Assembly (NCBI GenBank): GCA_017414505.1
Contig: JAFQLQ010000031.1
Span: forward strand, 62,001 to 126,000
DNA: 64,000 nucleotides
Direction: 5' to 3'
Origin: Clostridia bacterium
Lineage (GTDB): Bacteria; Bacillota; Clostridia; UMGS1840; HGM11507
Both the position numbers and the translations under genes were made by a program. This document shows positions 53,103 to 61,834 of the stretch, one piece after another (positions within the stretch are counted from its first letter, which is position 1; each line of letters starts with the position of its first letter). Below the pieces are notes generated by a model. It was given only the letters and a program-made list of their open reading frames with translations, was not told the origin of the DNA and ran no database searches.

Positions 53103-54128
53103 TTATACAATAAACATTGCGTCGCCAAAGCTGAAAAATCTGTATCTTTCTTTTACAGCTTCGTTGTATGCCGCAAAAACCTTTTCTTTTCCCGCAAATG
53201 CTGAAATAAGCATTATAAGAGTTGATTCCGGCAAATGAAAGTTTGTTATAAGCTTGTCCACAGTTTTAAATTTATAGCCGGGATAAATAAAAATACTTGT
53301 GTCGCCCTCAGTTGCTTTTACAAAACCGCTGTCATCAGCAACAGTTTCCAAAACACGAACAGAGGTTGTTCCCACTGCTATTATTCTTCCGCCATTTTTC
53401 TTTGTTTCATTTATGAGGTTTGCGGTTTCTTCTGAAATAAAATAATGCTCGGAATGCATGTGGTGATCTTTGATGTTGTCCACCTTAACAGGCCGGAATG
53501 TTCCAAGACCTACATGGAGAGTGACAAAAGCAGTATTAATGCCTTTTTTTCTTATTTCTTCAAGAAATTCATTTGTAAAATGCAAACCTGCAGTAGGAGC
53601 AGCGGCAGAACCTTCAAATTTAGAATATACTGTCTGATAACGTTCTTTGTCGTTAAGCTTCTCCTTTATGTAAGGGGGGAGCGGCATCTGACCGAGCTTA
53701 TCAAGGATTTCTTCAAAAATACCGTCATAACTGAAGCGTACAATTCGGTTGCCTTCTTCTGCTATTTCAAGGATTTCTGCTTTTAAAAGTCCGTTTCCAA
53801 AGGAAAATTTTGCTCCGGGGCGAGCTTTTCTTCCCGGCTTTAAAATAACTTCCCAACAATCCCTGTCTATTCTTTTTAAAAGTAAAAATTCAATTTTAGA
53901 ACCGGTTTCTTCCTTTTCACCTATAAGTCGGGCAGGAATAACCCTTGTGTTGTTCATAACAAGCAAATCGCCCTTTTCCATATAATCAATAACACTGCGA
54001 AAATGCTTGTGTTCGGTTTTTCCGGTTTCCCTGTCAAGAACAAGAAGTCTTGAGGAGGTTCTGTCCTCAAGAGGAGTCTGAGCAATAAGCTCCTCCGGCA
54101 AATCGTAATAAAAATCAGATAAATTCAT
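53103..54128 (-). CDS. queA: S-adenosylmethionine:tRNA ribosyltransferase-isomerase
   Basis: Adds the epoxycyclopentanediol ring to preQ1-tRNA using SAM. The 341 residues have [34 protein letters not shown], and [17 protein letters not shown] with [10 protein letters not shown]. The start follows AAGGGG. It lies 9 bases after the SpoIID-like gene and ahead of tgt, the common queA-tgt pair. Confidence 0.95.
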   Translation of the reverse strand: MNLSDFYYDLPEELIAQTPLEDRTSSRLLVLDRETGKTEHKHFRSVIDYMEKGDLLVMNNTRVIPARLIGEKEETGSKIEFLLLKRIDRDCWEVILKPGRKARPGAKFSFGNGLLKAEILEIAEEGNRIVRFSYDGIFEEILDKLGQMPLPPYIKEKLNDKERYQTVYSKFEGSAAAPTAGLHFTNEFLEEIRKKGINTAFVTLHVGLGTFRPVKVDNIKDHHMHSEHYFISEETANLINETKKNGGRIIAVGTTSVRVLETVADDSGFVKATEGDTSIFIYPGYKFKTVDKLITNFHLPESTLIMLISAFAGKEKVFAAYNEAVKERYRFFSFGDAMFIV

Positions 54129-54137
54129 AATAACCCC

Positions 54138-55607
54138 TTAACTAACCTTGCTTCCGTTATAATAATGAGCAAGAATTTTATGATAATCCCATCCGTTTTT
54201 TGCGTGATTTATAGCACCAAGCTGACACATTCCTACACGGTGACCGTAACCGTAGCCTTTTATTTTTGTTTTTGAAGGAACGGTTTCTTTTAAAACCAGT
54301 TCGGTACAGTTCATAAGCAGACCGTTTATAATCATTTCCTCAACACTATATTTATGAGAGATATAAGGATATTTTTTTTCTTCTTCGTTGCTGTTTACAG
54401 GAATTACAATTTCGTGCTCCTCATCGGTAAAATCAAAATACTGCGATTTTACACCAAGAAAAGTTCTTACTGCTTCCTTTTCAATAACCGACGTGCCGTA
54501 TTCGCCGATGAACTCAAGCTTTGTAACCGATCCGTCGGAAGAACGTTCCGCTATGTTTATATCCTTAAGCTTGCCAACGCCTTTTCCGATTTTTGCAAGA
54601 GAGTGTGAAAGCTTGTTGTAATCAAGATTTTCTTCCCATGTATAAGATTCACAACCGTCATCTGTTGCAGATTTTAAATAATTTCTGTCTATTTTCCACA
54701 CACTTATAGCATCAGCGGTTTTTCCTCCGCAGCTTGCAGAATAATAAGCATTTACAAGCTGACCGTTGTGTCTTAAAAGCTGATGTGCGGTTTCGTTTAC
54801 AGCCTGAATTGTAGTTGCATTTTCTGTAGCCATTCCGCCGTAAACCTGACAGTCCTGAGTGGCACATAAATCAAATCCCTCAGGGGAATGCTTGCCCATA
54901 TTAGCCATTGCGTAGGTTCTTGCGCATACAGCCTGAGCCTTTTTTGCCTCCAAAGGTGCTCCGCTTCCTATTTCACAGGAAACAACACCGTAAAGATATT
55001 CTTCCATTGAAAGAATGGAAATTACAGATACGTAACCGCTGTTTCCGCTAAATTCCAGAATTCCTCTGTGACCGGAACCGTTAAGGGTAAGAGTTGAATC
55101 CTTTGCTTCAATTTTCATTGTTCCTGAAGATGTAATAAGAACAGGATTGTCATTCACACAAATACAAAGGGAATTGTATGTGGGAGAAAGAATATAAGCC
55201 TCCGGATTTAACAACTCGTGAACTTCGGATAATTTTGCTTCTGCACTTTCGTAATCGGTGTACCACGCTTTAGCCGCATGGAAACTGCCTGCGTGATAGA
55301 AAGGAACACAGTCGGTAGAAACATTTTTTACATAGGTCTGACATTCTTCTATACTGCCGAAGCCAGATTTTTCAATAACTGTATAATAGGATGCATAACT
55401 GCTCACCGTAACCGAAGAATAGGGGAGACAAGCAATCCACGAATTGCCAAGTGTAATATTTACACCGCTTTTTGAGCCAACTTCCGCATTCTTTGCATCT
55501 GCACCCCATAAAAGACCGATTCTTATTTGCGATGAGGCAGAAGCAGGTATGGCAGCAGATATTAAAATATAAGTAAAAATCAGTAACAGCGCAATAATTT
55601 TTTTCAT
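54138..55607 (-). CDS. SpoIID/LytB domain protein
   Basis: A 489-residue secreted protein. It has a signal peptide (residues 1-24, ending PASAS) and a SpoIID/LytB domain in the middle (VVSCEIGSGAPLEAKKAQAVCART, partly quoted; then AYYSASCGGKTAD). The C-terminus GYGHRVGMCQLGAINHAKNG is typical of lytic-transglycosylase family members. SpoIID enzymes cut glycan strands during engulfment, while LytB types modify other hydrolases. The housekeeping-type promoter argues for vegetative expression. It is cotranscribed with queA and tgt. Confidence 0.85.
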   Translation of the reverse strand: MKKIIALLLIFTYILISAAIPASASSQIRIGLLWGADAKNAEVGSKSGVNITLGNSWIACLPYSSVTVSSYASYYTVIEKSGFGSIEECQTYVKNVSTDCVPFYHAGSFHAAKAWYTDYESAEAKLSEVHELLNPEAYILSPTYNSLCICVNDNPVLITSSGTMKIEAKDSTLTLNGSGHRGILEFSGNSGYVSVISILSMEEYLYGVVSCEIGSGAPLEAKKAQAVCARTYAMANMGKHSPEGFDLCATQDCQVYGGMATENATTIQAVNETAHQLLRHNGQLVNAYYSASCGGKTADAISVWKIDRNYLKSATDDGCESYTWEENLDYNKLSHSLAKIGKGVGKLKDINIAERSSDGSVTKLEFIGEYGTSVIEKEAVRTFLGVKSQYFDFTDEEHEIVIPVNSNEEEKKYPYISHKYSVEEMIINGLLMNCTELVLKETVPSKTKIKGYGYGHRVGMCQLGAINHAKNGWDYHKILAHYYNGSKVS

Positions 55608-55645
55608 TTAAAAACTTCCTTATCCATTGTAAATGCACAAATTTT

Positions 55646-55674
55646 ATTATAACCAAAATATGCTATAATGTCAA
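55646..55674 (-). promoter_or_regulatory. Consensus sigma-A promoter for the spoIID-like/queA/tgt operon
   Basis: On the minus strand, TTGACA (55674-55669), a 17-base spacer and TATAAT (55651-55646): exact consensus at both hexamers and spacing. Confidence 0.85.
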
Positions 55675-55708
55675 ATAAATATAAGAAAATTCATAGTTTT
55701 TTAATATG

Positions 55709-56527
55709 TTAAATAAATTTGAATAATGCTGATAAAATTACAATCGCACCAAGAATAATTCTGTAATAACCGAACGCTTTAAAATCGTGTTTTTTAACAT
55801 AGTTCATAAGAAATTTAACGGCAAGCATTGAAACTATATATGCAGTAATCATTCCTGTTATTAAAAGTCCCCATTCTGCAGAAGACATAATATAATCGTT
55901 GGTAACAAGCTTTAAGAAGCTTACACCGAACATTACAGGTATAGCAAGGAAAAACGAAAATTCCGAGGCAGTTTCTCTTGAACAGCCGAGAATCATGGCA
56001 CCAAGTATGGTTGAACCGGAGCGGGAAGTTCCGGGAATTATTGAAAGCACCTGAAATAAACCTATTAAAACGGCTTTTTTGTAGGTAAGTTTGTTTATAC
56101 CGGAAACAGAAGCTGTTTTACTTGTTTTTTCTATTATTATGAAAAGAATACCGTAAATTATAAGTGCCGCACTTATAACGTAAGGATTTTCAAAATTCTC
56201 CATAAAATCGTTAAGTAAAAGACCTATTACTGCGGCAGGAAGGCAGGCAACAATAACCTTGAACCACATCTGCCAGGTATCTGACTTTTCCTCTTTTGTT
56301 TTGGATGGAGAAAACGGATTAAGCTTTTTAAAATAAAGAGTAACAATGGCAAGAATGGCTCCAAGCTGAATAACATATAAATATACATCGGTTGTTAAAA
56401 ATCCGTCTGTTGTATTGGTGAAAGCGTTAAACAAAATCATATGCCCGGTGCTTGAAATAGGAAGCCACTCGGTAACACCTTCAACTATACCAAGAAGAAG
56501 CGATTTTATAAATTCAATAATTAACAT
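55709..56527 (-). CDS. uppP: Undecaprenyl-diphosphatase
   Basis: Recycles undecaprenyl diphosphate, the lipid carrier of cell-wall synthesis; it also gives bacitracin tolerance. The 272 residues form several membrane helices, with the motifs GVTEWLPISSTGHM (residues 14-27) and PGTSRSGSTI (around 166-175). The ATG at 56527 is 9 bases behind AAAGGA; a TTG at 56545 is upstream of that site. Confidence 0.94.
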   Translation of the reverse strand: MLIIEFIKSLLLGIVEGVTEWLPISSTGHMILFNAFTNTTDGFLTTDVYLYVIQLGAILAIVTLYFKKLNPFSPSKTKEEKSDTWQMWFKVIVACLPAAVIGLLLNDFMENFENPYVISAALIIYGILFIIIEKTSKTASVSGINKLTYKKAVLIGLFQVLSIIPGTSRSGSTILGAMILGCSRETASEFSFFLAIPVMFGVSFLKLVTNDYIMSSAEWGLLITGMITAYIVSMLAVKFLMNYVKKHDFKAFGYYRIILGAIVILSALFKFI

Positions 56528-56560
56528 AAATTTCCGTCCTTTCAAATAATAATCCTATTA

Positions 56561-56589
56561 ATTATATATGATTTTACAATATTATTCAA
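56561..56589 (-). promoter_or_regulatory. Promoter for uppP
   Basis: On the minus strand, TTGAAT (56589-56584), a 17-base spacer and TATAAT (56566-56561). Confidence 0.7.
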
Positions 56590-56617
56590 GAACATTCTGA
56601 TAATTTTTTAAAATTTA

Positions 56618-56646
56618 TTGACTAATTGTGATAAATGGTATATAAT
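56618..56646 (+). promoter_or_regulatory. Promoter for rhaA
   Basis: TTGACT (56618-56623), a 17-base spacer and TATAAT (56641-56646). The leader to the ATG is about 55 bases and purine-rich. No clear catabolite site was found here. Confidence 0.75.
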
Positions 56647-56707
56647 AAAAATAAACAAAGAAAAAACAACATATTCAAAATATAAAAATGAGAGGAAAAA
56701 ACAGATT

Positions 56708-57973
56708 ATGAGCGATTTAAGTAAAAAAGCATTTGAAGTTGCAAAAGAACAGTACGCTGCATTTGGCGTGGATGTTGAAGCGGCTGTAAAAAAACTAAAA
56801 GATATTCCGATTTCAGTTCATTGCTGGCAGGGCGATGATGTAAAAGGCTTTGACCAGGACGGCCCGCTGACCGGTGGAATACAGACAACCGGTAACTACC
56901 CCGGTAAAGCAAGAACTCCTGAAGAGCTTATGGCAGACCTTGATAAAGCTATGTCACTTTGTCCAGGTAAAAAGAAAATAAATGTTCACGCTTGTTATGC
57001 AATTTTTGAAAACGGCGAATTTGCGGACAGAGATAAATTAGAACCCAAACACTTTAAAAAATGGGTTGATTTTGCAAAAGAACGTAATATGGGAATTGAT
57101 TTTAATCCCACATTTTTCTCTCATCCTAAGGTTAAGGATGGTTTAACACTTTCAAGTCCTGATGAAGAAACAAGAAAATTCTGGATTGAGCACGGAAAAG
57201 CCTGCATAAGAATTTCTCAGTATTTTGCTGAAGAAACAGGCGTTCCCTGCGTTATGAATATCTGGACAGGCGACGGATATAAGGATATTCCTGCAGACCG
57301 TTTAGGTCCCAGAATGCGTTATAAAGAATCTATTGAAGCAATTCTTTCTGAGCCATTTGATAAAAATAAAGTTAAACCCTGCGTTGAATCAAAGGTTTTC
57401 GGTATCGGAGTTGAATCCTTCACAGCAGGCAGTGCAGAATTTGCATTAACCTTTGCCGCTACACACGATGGATGTCTTCCTCTTATGGATAACGGACACT
57501 ATCATCCTACTGAAGTGGTTTCTGATAAAATTCCGGCTTTGCTGTGTTTTTTCCCTGAAATTGCGCTTCACGTTACAAGGGGTGTTCGCTGGGATTCCGA
57601 CCACGTAGTTTTATTTGATGATGAAACAAAGGAAATCGCAAAAGAAATTGTAAGAAACGACGCTTTAGACCGTGTTTACATAGCGCTTGATTTCTTTGAT
57701 GCAAGCATTAACAGAATTGCAGCATGGACTGTTGGTATAAGAAGCTTTGAGAAAGCGCTTCTTATGGCACTTTGCACACCAAATGCCAAGTTAAGACAGT
57801 TGCAGGACGAAGGTAAATTAACCGAGCTTCTTGTAATGCAGGAAGAAATAAAGAATTTACCCTTTGGTGCAGTTTGGGAAAAATACTGTGAAGAATGCGG
57901 CGTAAGAGCTGATTCCAACTGGTTTGATGAAATCACAAAATATGAAAATGAAGTTCTTTTAAAGAGAGTATAA
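56708..57973 (+). CDS. rhaA: L-rhamnose isomerase
   Basis: Interconverts L-rhamnose and L-rhamnulose, feeding rhamnulokinase. The 421 residues match the family length. Motifs include SVHCWQGDDVKGF, CYAIFENGEFADRDKLEPKHF (partly), IDFNPTFFSHPK, and the metal-binding LPLMDNGHYHPTE and VRWDSDHVVL. The ATG at 56708 follows GAGAGG at about 12 bases; the longer frame would include the promoter. It is monocistronic, ending at a bidirectional terminator, and is separated from rhaB by 29 kb. Confidence 0.96.
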   Translation: MSDLSKKAFEVAKEQYAAFGVDVEAAVKKLKDIPISVHCWQGDDVKGFDQDGPLTGGIQTTGNYPGKARTPEELMADLDKAMSLCPGKKKINVHACYAIFENGEFADRDKLEPKHFKKWVDFAKERNMGIDFNPTFFSHPKVKDGLTLSSPDEETRKFWIEHGKACIRISQYFAEETGVPCVMNIWTGDGYKDIPADRLGPRMRYKESIEAILSEPFDKNKVKPCVESKVFGIGVESFTAGSAEFALTFAATHDGCLPLMDNGHYHPTEVVSDKIPALLCFFPEIALHVTRGVRWDSDHVVLFDDETKEIAKEIVRNDALDRVYIALDFFDASINRIAAWTVGIRSFEKALLMALCTPNAKLRQLQDEGKLTELLVMQEEIKNLPFGAVWEKYCEECGVRADSNWFDEITKYENEVLLKRV

Positions 57974-57976
57974 GTT

Positions 57977-58011
57977 AATCCACAGCAGTTTAAAACTGCT
58001 GTGGATTTTTA
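57977..58011. terminator. Bidirectional terminator between rhaA and the glycosidase gene
   Basis: A stem of at least 12 bp (57977-57988 with 57996-58007) with an AT-rich 7-base loop is followed by a short T run. Confidence 0.82.
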
Positions 58012-58018
58012 TAATAAG

Positions 58019-59953
58019 CTATTCAATTACAATAATTTTATGTACTTCAAGCTTGTCAAGAGTTAAATAAATATTATTGTTTTCGTATCGGAAATCACAT
58101 TTTTTGTGTCCCGGTTCAATCCGTATATTTCCCGGTGCTTTTTCTGTTTTTATGGCTAAATCAATGTTGTAAAGAGGTGGGATGCTGCCATAGCTTCTTA
58201 CCTTGTCCAGAGCGTGGTTACCACTGTAATTTATAAGATTGACAAGAAGCTTTCCGTCCTTTTTCATAGTAAGAACATCAACAAAAGTATTGTTAAGAAC
58301 TTTTACAACGGGTTCAAATTCAAGTGCCTCAAACTGTTCTCTTAAGAAATCCTCAATTGCTGTTGTAATGTTGTTTTTATAGCTTTCGGAAAAGTCAAAG
58401 CACATACTTATAATCTGACCTTTTCCGTAGTTTGTTATAACTGCGGCGTTGTGGATGTTTTCGTCAAAATAATTATCCTCGTAATATTCACCTGTAGAGG
58501 TTTTTTCGTTGTAATTGCAGATTAAAACTTCGGTTTCAAGTGCCGCAAGAGCATTTTTCCCTTTAATGAAAATCAGTTTCTGTTCGGTTGCAAGCTCATT
58601 CATACCGGTTATTTTGCTGAAATATTTATTTGATTTCAAGTCTGTAATAACTTTTCCGCCGTTTTTAATATATTCTGAAATTTTATCTGCAGTTTTCTGA
58701 TTTATAAAATCCGAATTCGGTACAACAAGCACCTTAAAATTATCAAGTTCATTTTCGTGTACCATATATTCGTTTATTACATTGCAGGAATATTGTGTGT
58801 TCTGAATAGCATCAATCCAGGAACAAAGTGATTTGAAGCCATTGTATTTAAGAATATAAAGTCTGTCCACATCGTGAGGCGTTTTTTCTTCCGGAAACAA
58901 AACTGCAATTTCTTTAACAGGAGAGGATTTAAAGCAAACGTCCTCTCTTTCTCTTACAAATTCCGCAACCTTTTCCCAGATGGGAATAGCCCATTCCTGA
59001 ACACATCCGCCGCTGCCGTACATAATATTGAAAAATTCAAAAGCACCTCCCATAGCAATAATTTCAGATGCTTCCTGACAATACTGAATGTATTCTTTTG
59101 TGCTGCGGTTACGGGTTGTCCAGGCTCCGGGGCGTGCATTTTGTCCCCATGCAAGTAAATCCCACGGTAGATTTTTATTTGCTACACAGCGTCCGTGATG
59201 ACGTGCGCTTGCAACAGAATTAGCATTGTCGTAATCTCCTGAAAGAAATTCAACATCAACATCGGGCTTTACGGGCATATGTGCCGAAAAAATCCAGTTG
59301 CTGGTTATCTGAAAATCAGGAGCAATTTTTTTCATTTCATCCAGATAGTGGCGAACATAGTCGTGAAAACCTTTTTTACAGAAATCACGGTAATCTTCGT
59401 AATCCGAATCGCCCTTTACAGGAGGCTTTTTACCGGTTTCTTCAAAATATTTGTTAACAGCATAATCACTGTAATCCACAGATACAACCCAACAGTCACC
59501 GTCAATCCAGGCTCCGTCCAATTCATAATTAAGAGCAATTTCCTTAAGCTGAGGAATAAGAATTTCGTCAGCATAAGGGCTGAAAGGGGATATGTATTCG
59601 GGATTTATTTCTCCGTTTTCATTTTTTACTGCCCAGTCAGGATGGTTTTCAACAACCTTTCTGTCGTATAGTCCGGAATGATGGGCATAAAGTGCAATGT
59701 CACGTTTTTTGGTAAGCTCACGCCACATTTTAAGAACATCTTCTTTTATTTCAAAAGCCGGTGTTCCTGCTTTTGTAGGATAGGAGGATAAACCTGCGTG
59801 ACCTTTAGTATCGCACTGAACAAAATCAGGCTTTACCCTGTCAAGAAGATTTGCAACAATATCAGGTCTGTACACTCTGGCAACAGTTTCACCTTCATTA
59901 GCGTGGAAATCAAAGTGAATACCAAAATAAGAATCTACGCGTCTTTTTCTCAT
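58019..59953 (-). CDS. TIM-barrel glycoside hydrolase-like protein (GHL6-like)
   Basis: A 644-residue cytoplasmic protein without a signal peptide. The N-terminal 1-340 look like a TIM-barrel glycosidase: FGIHFDFHANEGET at the start, CDTKGHAGLSSYPTKAG, LYAHHSGLYDR and ELDGAWIDGDCW. D151 or D153 in that last motif is a possible nucleophile. The middle (about 365-480) resembles the Rossmann-like trimerisation domain of GH42-type enzymes (VLVVPNSDFINQKTADKI), and a beta-rich C-terminus follows. It resembles the 'hypothetical glycosyl hydrolase 6' group. Its promoter carries a CcpA-like site. A role in rhamnose-containing glycan use is inferred from adjacency to rhaA. Confidence 0.72.
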   Translation of the reverse strand: MRKRRVDSYFGIHFDFHANEGETVARVYRPDIVANLLDRVKPDFVQCDTKGHAGLSSYPTKAGTPAFEIKEDVLKMWRELTKKRDIALYAHHSGLYDRKVVENHPDWAVKNENGEINPEYISPFSPYADEILIPQLKEIALNYELDGAWIDGDCWVVSVDYSDYAVNKYFEETGKKPPVKGDSDYEDYRDFCKKGFHDYVRHYLDEMKKIAPDFQITSNWIFSAHMPVKPDVDVEFLSGDYDNANSVASARHHGRCVANKNLPWDLLAWGQNARPGAWTTRNRSTKEYIQYCQEASEIIAMGGAFEFFNIMYGSGGCVQEWAIPIWEKVAEFVREREDVCFKSSPVKEIAVLFPEEKTPHDVDRLYILKYNGFKSLCSWIDAIQNTQYSCNVINEYMVHENELDNFKVLVVPNSDFINQKTADKISEYIKNGGKVITDLKSNKYFSKITGMNELATEQKLIFIKGKNALAALETEVLICNYNEKTSTGEYYEDNYFDENIHNAAVITNYGKGQIISMCFDFSESYKNNITTAIEDFLREQFEALEFEPVVKVLNNTFVDVLTMKKDGKLLVNLINYSGNHALDKVRSYGSIPPLYNIDLAIKTEKAPGNIRIEPGHKKCDFRYENNNIYLTLDKLEVHKIIVIE

Positions 59954-59992
59954 AATGAAAATTTCCTTTCAGTTAATATTATTATACCGTAA

Positions 59993-60021
59993 ATTATATA
60001 TGAAGAAATGCCAAAAGTAAA
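59993..60021 (-). promoter_or_regulatory. Promoter for the glycosidase gene
   Basis: On the minus strand, TTTACT (60021-60016), a 17-base spacer and TATAAT (59998-59993). A second TATAAT at 59986-59981 lies nearer the gene. Confidence 0.6.
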
Positions 60022-60030
60022 CGGTTTCTA
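60016..60030 (-). promoter_or_regulatory. Candidate catabolite-responsive (cre) or LacI-type operator
   Basis: The minus strand reads TAGAAACCGTTTACT, which matches the Bacillus cre consensus WTGNAANCGNWNNCW at all but one position (A for T at position 2). It overlaps the -35 of the glycosidase promoter, as expected for repression by CcpA or a LacI-family regulator. Confidence 0.5.
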
Positions 60031-60073
60031 AGAAAATGTATATGCAAAACTATCTAAAGTGAGAATTTGTTTA

Positions 60074-60103
60074 TTGCTATACGTTGTGCAAAAATGCTAT
60101 AAT
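60074..60103 (+). promoter_or_regulatory. Promoter for the SLH protein gene
   Basis: TTGCTA (60074-60079), an 18-base spacer and TATAAT (60098-60103), with an extended -10 TG (TGCTATAAT). Confidence 0.65.
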
Positions 60104-60146
60104 TATACTATCTTAATGGTTTTGTAACAAAAAGGAGGTTTTTTGT

Positions 60147-61820
60147 TTGAATAAAAATGTATTTAAAGCTGCTTTGTGTACAGCTTTGCTTGCGTGTACC
60201 ACATCTCAGGCTGCAATTGTTGATAAAATACAGCCGGAGGGAAGCAGAGTTTATGTAAACGGAAGTAAAGCCTCTTCTGAAAGTGTGTATTCTGTAACAG
60301 TTGTAAAAAAAGGAGCAGACCTTAATAAACTTACAGAAATAAAACCTGATGTTTATTATCAGGGAGAAATTACAGCAAATAAGGATGGTGTTACGGAGCT
60401 GATGTTCAAAATGCCGTCACGCTCCGTAAGCGGTGATTACATTTTAAGAGTACATAACGGAAAAGCTGTAGATGATTATGAATTTTACTATATGTCATCT
60501 CAGGAAAGACAATCACTTATAGACAGAATCAATTCAGGTATAAAAACCGAGATTTCGGATGTTCTTACCAATAATTCTGACGATTTGGGACTTTATCTTG
60601 CGGCAGAGGCGAAAATTGATATTTCCGGTGTTGTTGAGAGAGTTTACAACAAGGTTACCGGAACTCAGGATTATAAGGAAAATCCTGTTTTTACCGAAGA
60701 AACATTTATAAAAGCCTATAAAGAATATGTTGTTCTGGAAGCTTTTGCGCAGAAAAAAAGCGAATTTCTGATAAAAGACGGCAGTATCAGTTACAATGAA
60801 TATACCAATATTGATAAGTCGTCGCTTTATTATGAATATCAGAACAGTCTTTCTGAAAACGGCATCAATTATGTAAATAACGGTGTTACAACAGAGGGAT
60901 GTACATCCTGGGCAGAAACAGCCGGAAGCTTTGATAAAAACACAGCCTATGCGGTTATTTGCCGTTATAAGGATGACGGTTACGGTCATGTGAATGATAA
61001 GCTTCAGGCATATAAAGAAATTTTCAAAAATAAGCTTCTTATTGATTTTACATACTACGATTATTTAACACCTGATGAAAAAATTACCTTTGCCAGAGAA
61101 CTGAACGTGAAAAACATAGCAGATTCTTCCCAGTTAAAAAGCAGAATAGAAGATACTGCAAAAAATATTTATGGCAGACGTGTTTTGGCAGTAATACCCG
61201 GAGGCGCAGGCGGTTCCGGAGGCTCCGGCGGAGGTGGCGGCGGAACTGCTAACCTTAATGTAAATGTTTCGGCAGCAACATCTACCCCGTCAGGTACATT
61301 TAAAGATCTTTACAGCGTTGAGTGGGCAAGAACCTCTGTAGAATACCTTGCAGGTAAAAATATTGTCTGCGGTAAAGCTGAAGGATTGTTTTATCCTGAC
61401 GACAGTATAACCCGTGAGGAATTTATGAAAATTATCTGTCTTGCTTTTAATGTTCCGACAGACGGTGCGGCATCTGATTTTAACGATGTTAATAAAAACG
61501 AATGGTATTATCCATATGTATCGGCTCTTTACAATCTTGGTGTAATATCGGGCGTTGACGAAACAAATTTCGGCACGGGAATGAATATTACCCGTGAACA
61601 AATGGCAGTTGTAATGGCTCGAATACTTAATATTAAGTCTTCATATACGGAGAAATTCAGCGACGATTACGATATAAGCGATTATGCAAAAGATGCAGTT
61701 TATGCAATGAGGGAAAGAGGCATCATAAACGGAGTTGGAAATAATCTGTTTTATCCTAAGGGTATTGCAACCAGAGCTGAGGCTGCAAAAATTGTATATA
61801 GCGCAATGACTAATCTGTGA
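60147..61820 (+). CDS. S-layer homology (SLH) domain surface protein
   Basis: A 557-residue exported protein. A signal peptide (residues 1-22, ending SQAA) leads into a beta-rich region (24-115), then a helical middle part (about 115-350). A glycine-rich linker (about 351-366) follows. Three C-terminal SLH repeats (about 382-430, 443-492 and 500-555; TRE/TREQ/TRAE motifs) would bind pyruvylated secondary cell-wall polymers. The start is a TTG, 8 bases after AGGAGG. The ligand or partner of the N-terminal part is unknown. The next SLH gene begins 14 bases on. Confidence 0.85.
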   Translation: MNKNVFKAALCTALLACTTSQAAIVDKIQPEGSRVYVNGSKASSESVYSVTVVKKGADLNKLTEIKPDVYYQGEITANKDGVTELMFKMPSRSVSGDYILRVHNGKAVDDYEFYYMSSQERQSLIDRINSGIKTEISDVLTNNSDDLGLYLAAEAKIDISGVVERVYNKVTGTQDYKENPVFTEETFIKAYKEYVVLEAFAQKKSEFLIKDGSISYNEYTNIDKSSLYYEYQNSLSENGINYVNNGVTTEGCTSWAETAGSFDKNTAYAVICRYKDDGYGHVNDKLQAYKEIFKNKLLIDFTYYDYLTPDEKITFARELNVKNIADSSQLKSRIEDTAKNIYGRRVLAVIPGGAGGSGGSGGGGGGTANLNVNVSAATSTPSGTFKDLYSVEWARTSVEYLAGKNIVCGKAEGLFYPDDSITREEFMKIICLAFNVPTDGAASDFNDVNKNEWYYPYVSALYNLGVISGVDETNFGTGMNITREQMAVVMARILNIKSSYTEKFSDDYDISDYAKDAVYAMRERGIINGVGNNLFYPKGIATRAEAAKIVYSAMTNL

Positions 61821-61834
61821 GAGGAGGGCGATTG

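Noticed and set aside
54138-55607. Assignment of the SpoIID-like gene as the engulfment protein SpoIID itself
   Set aside because: It is driven by an exact-consensus housekeeping promoter and cotranscribed with queA-tgt, so only the domain-level call is made.
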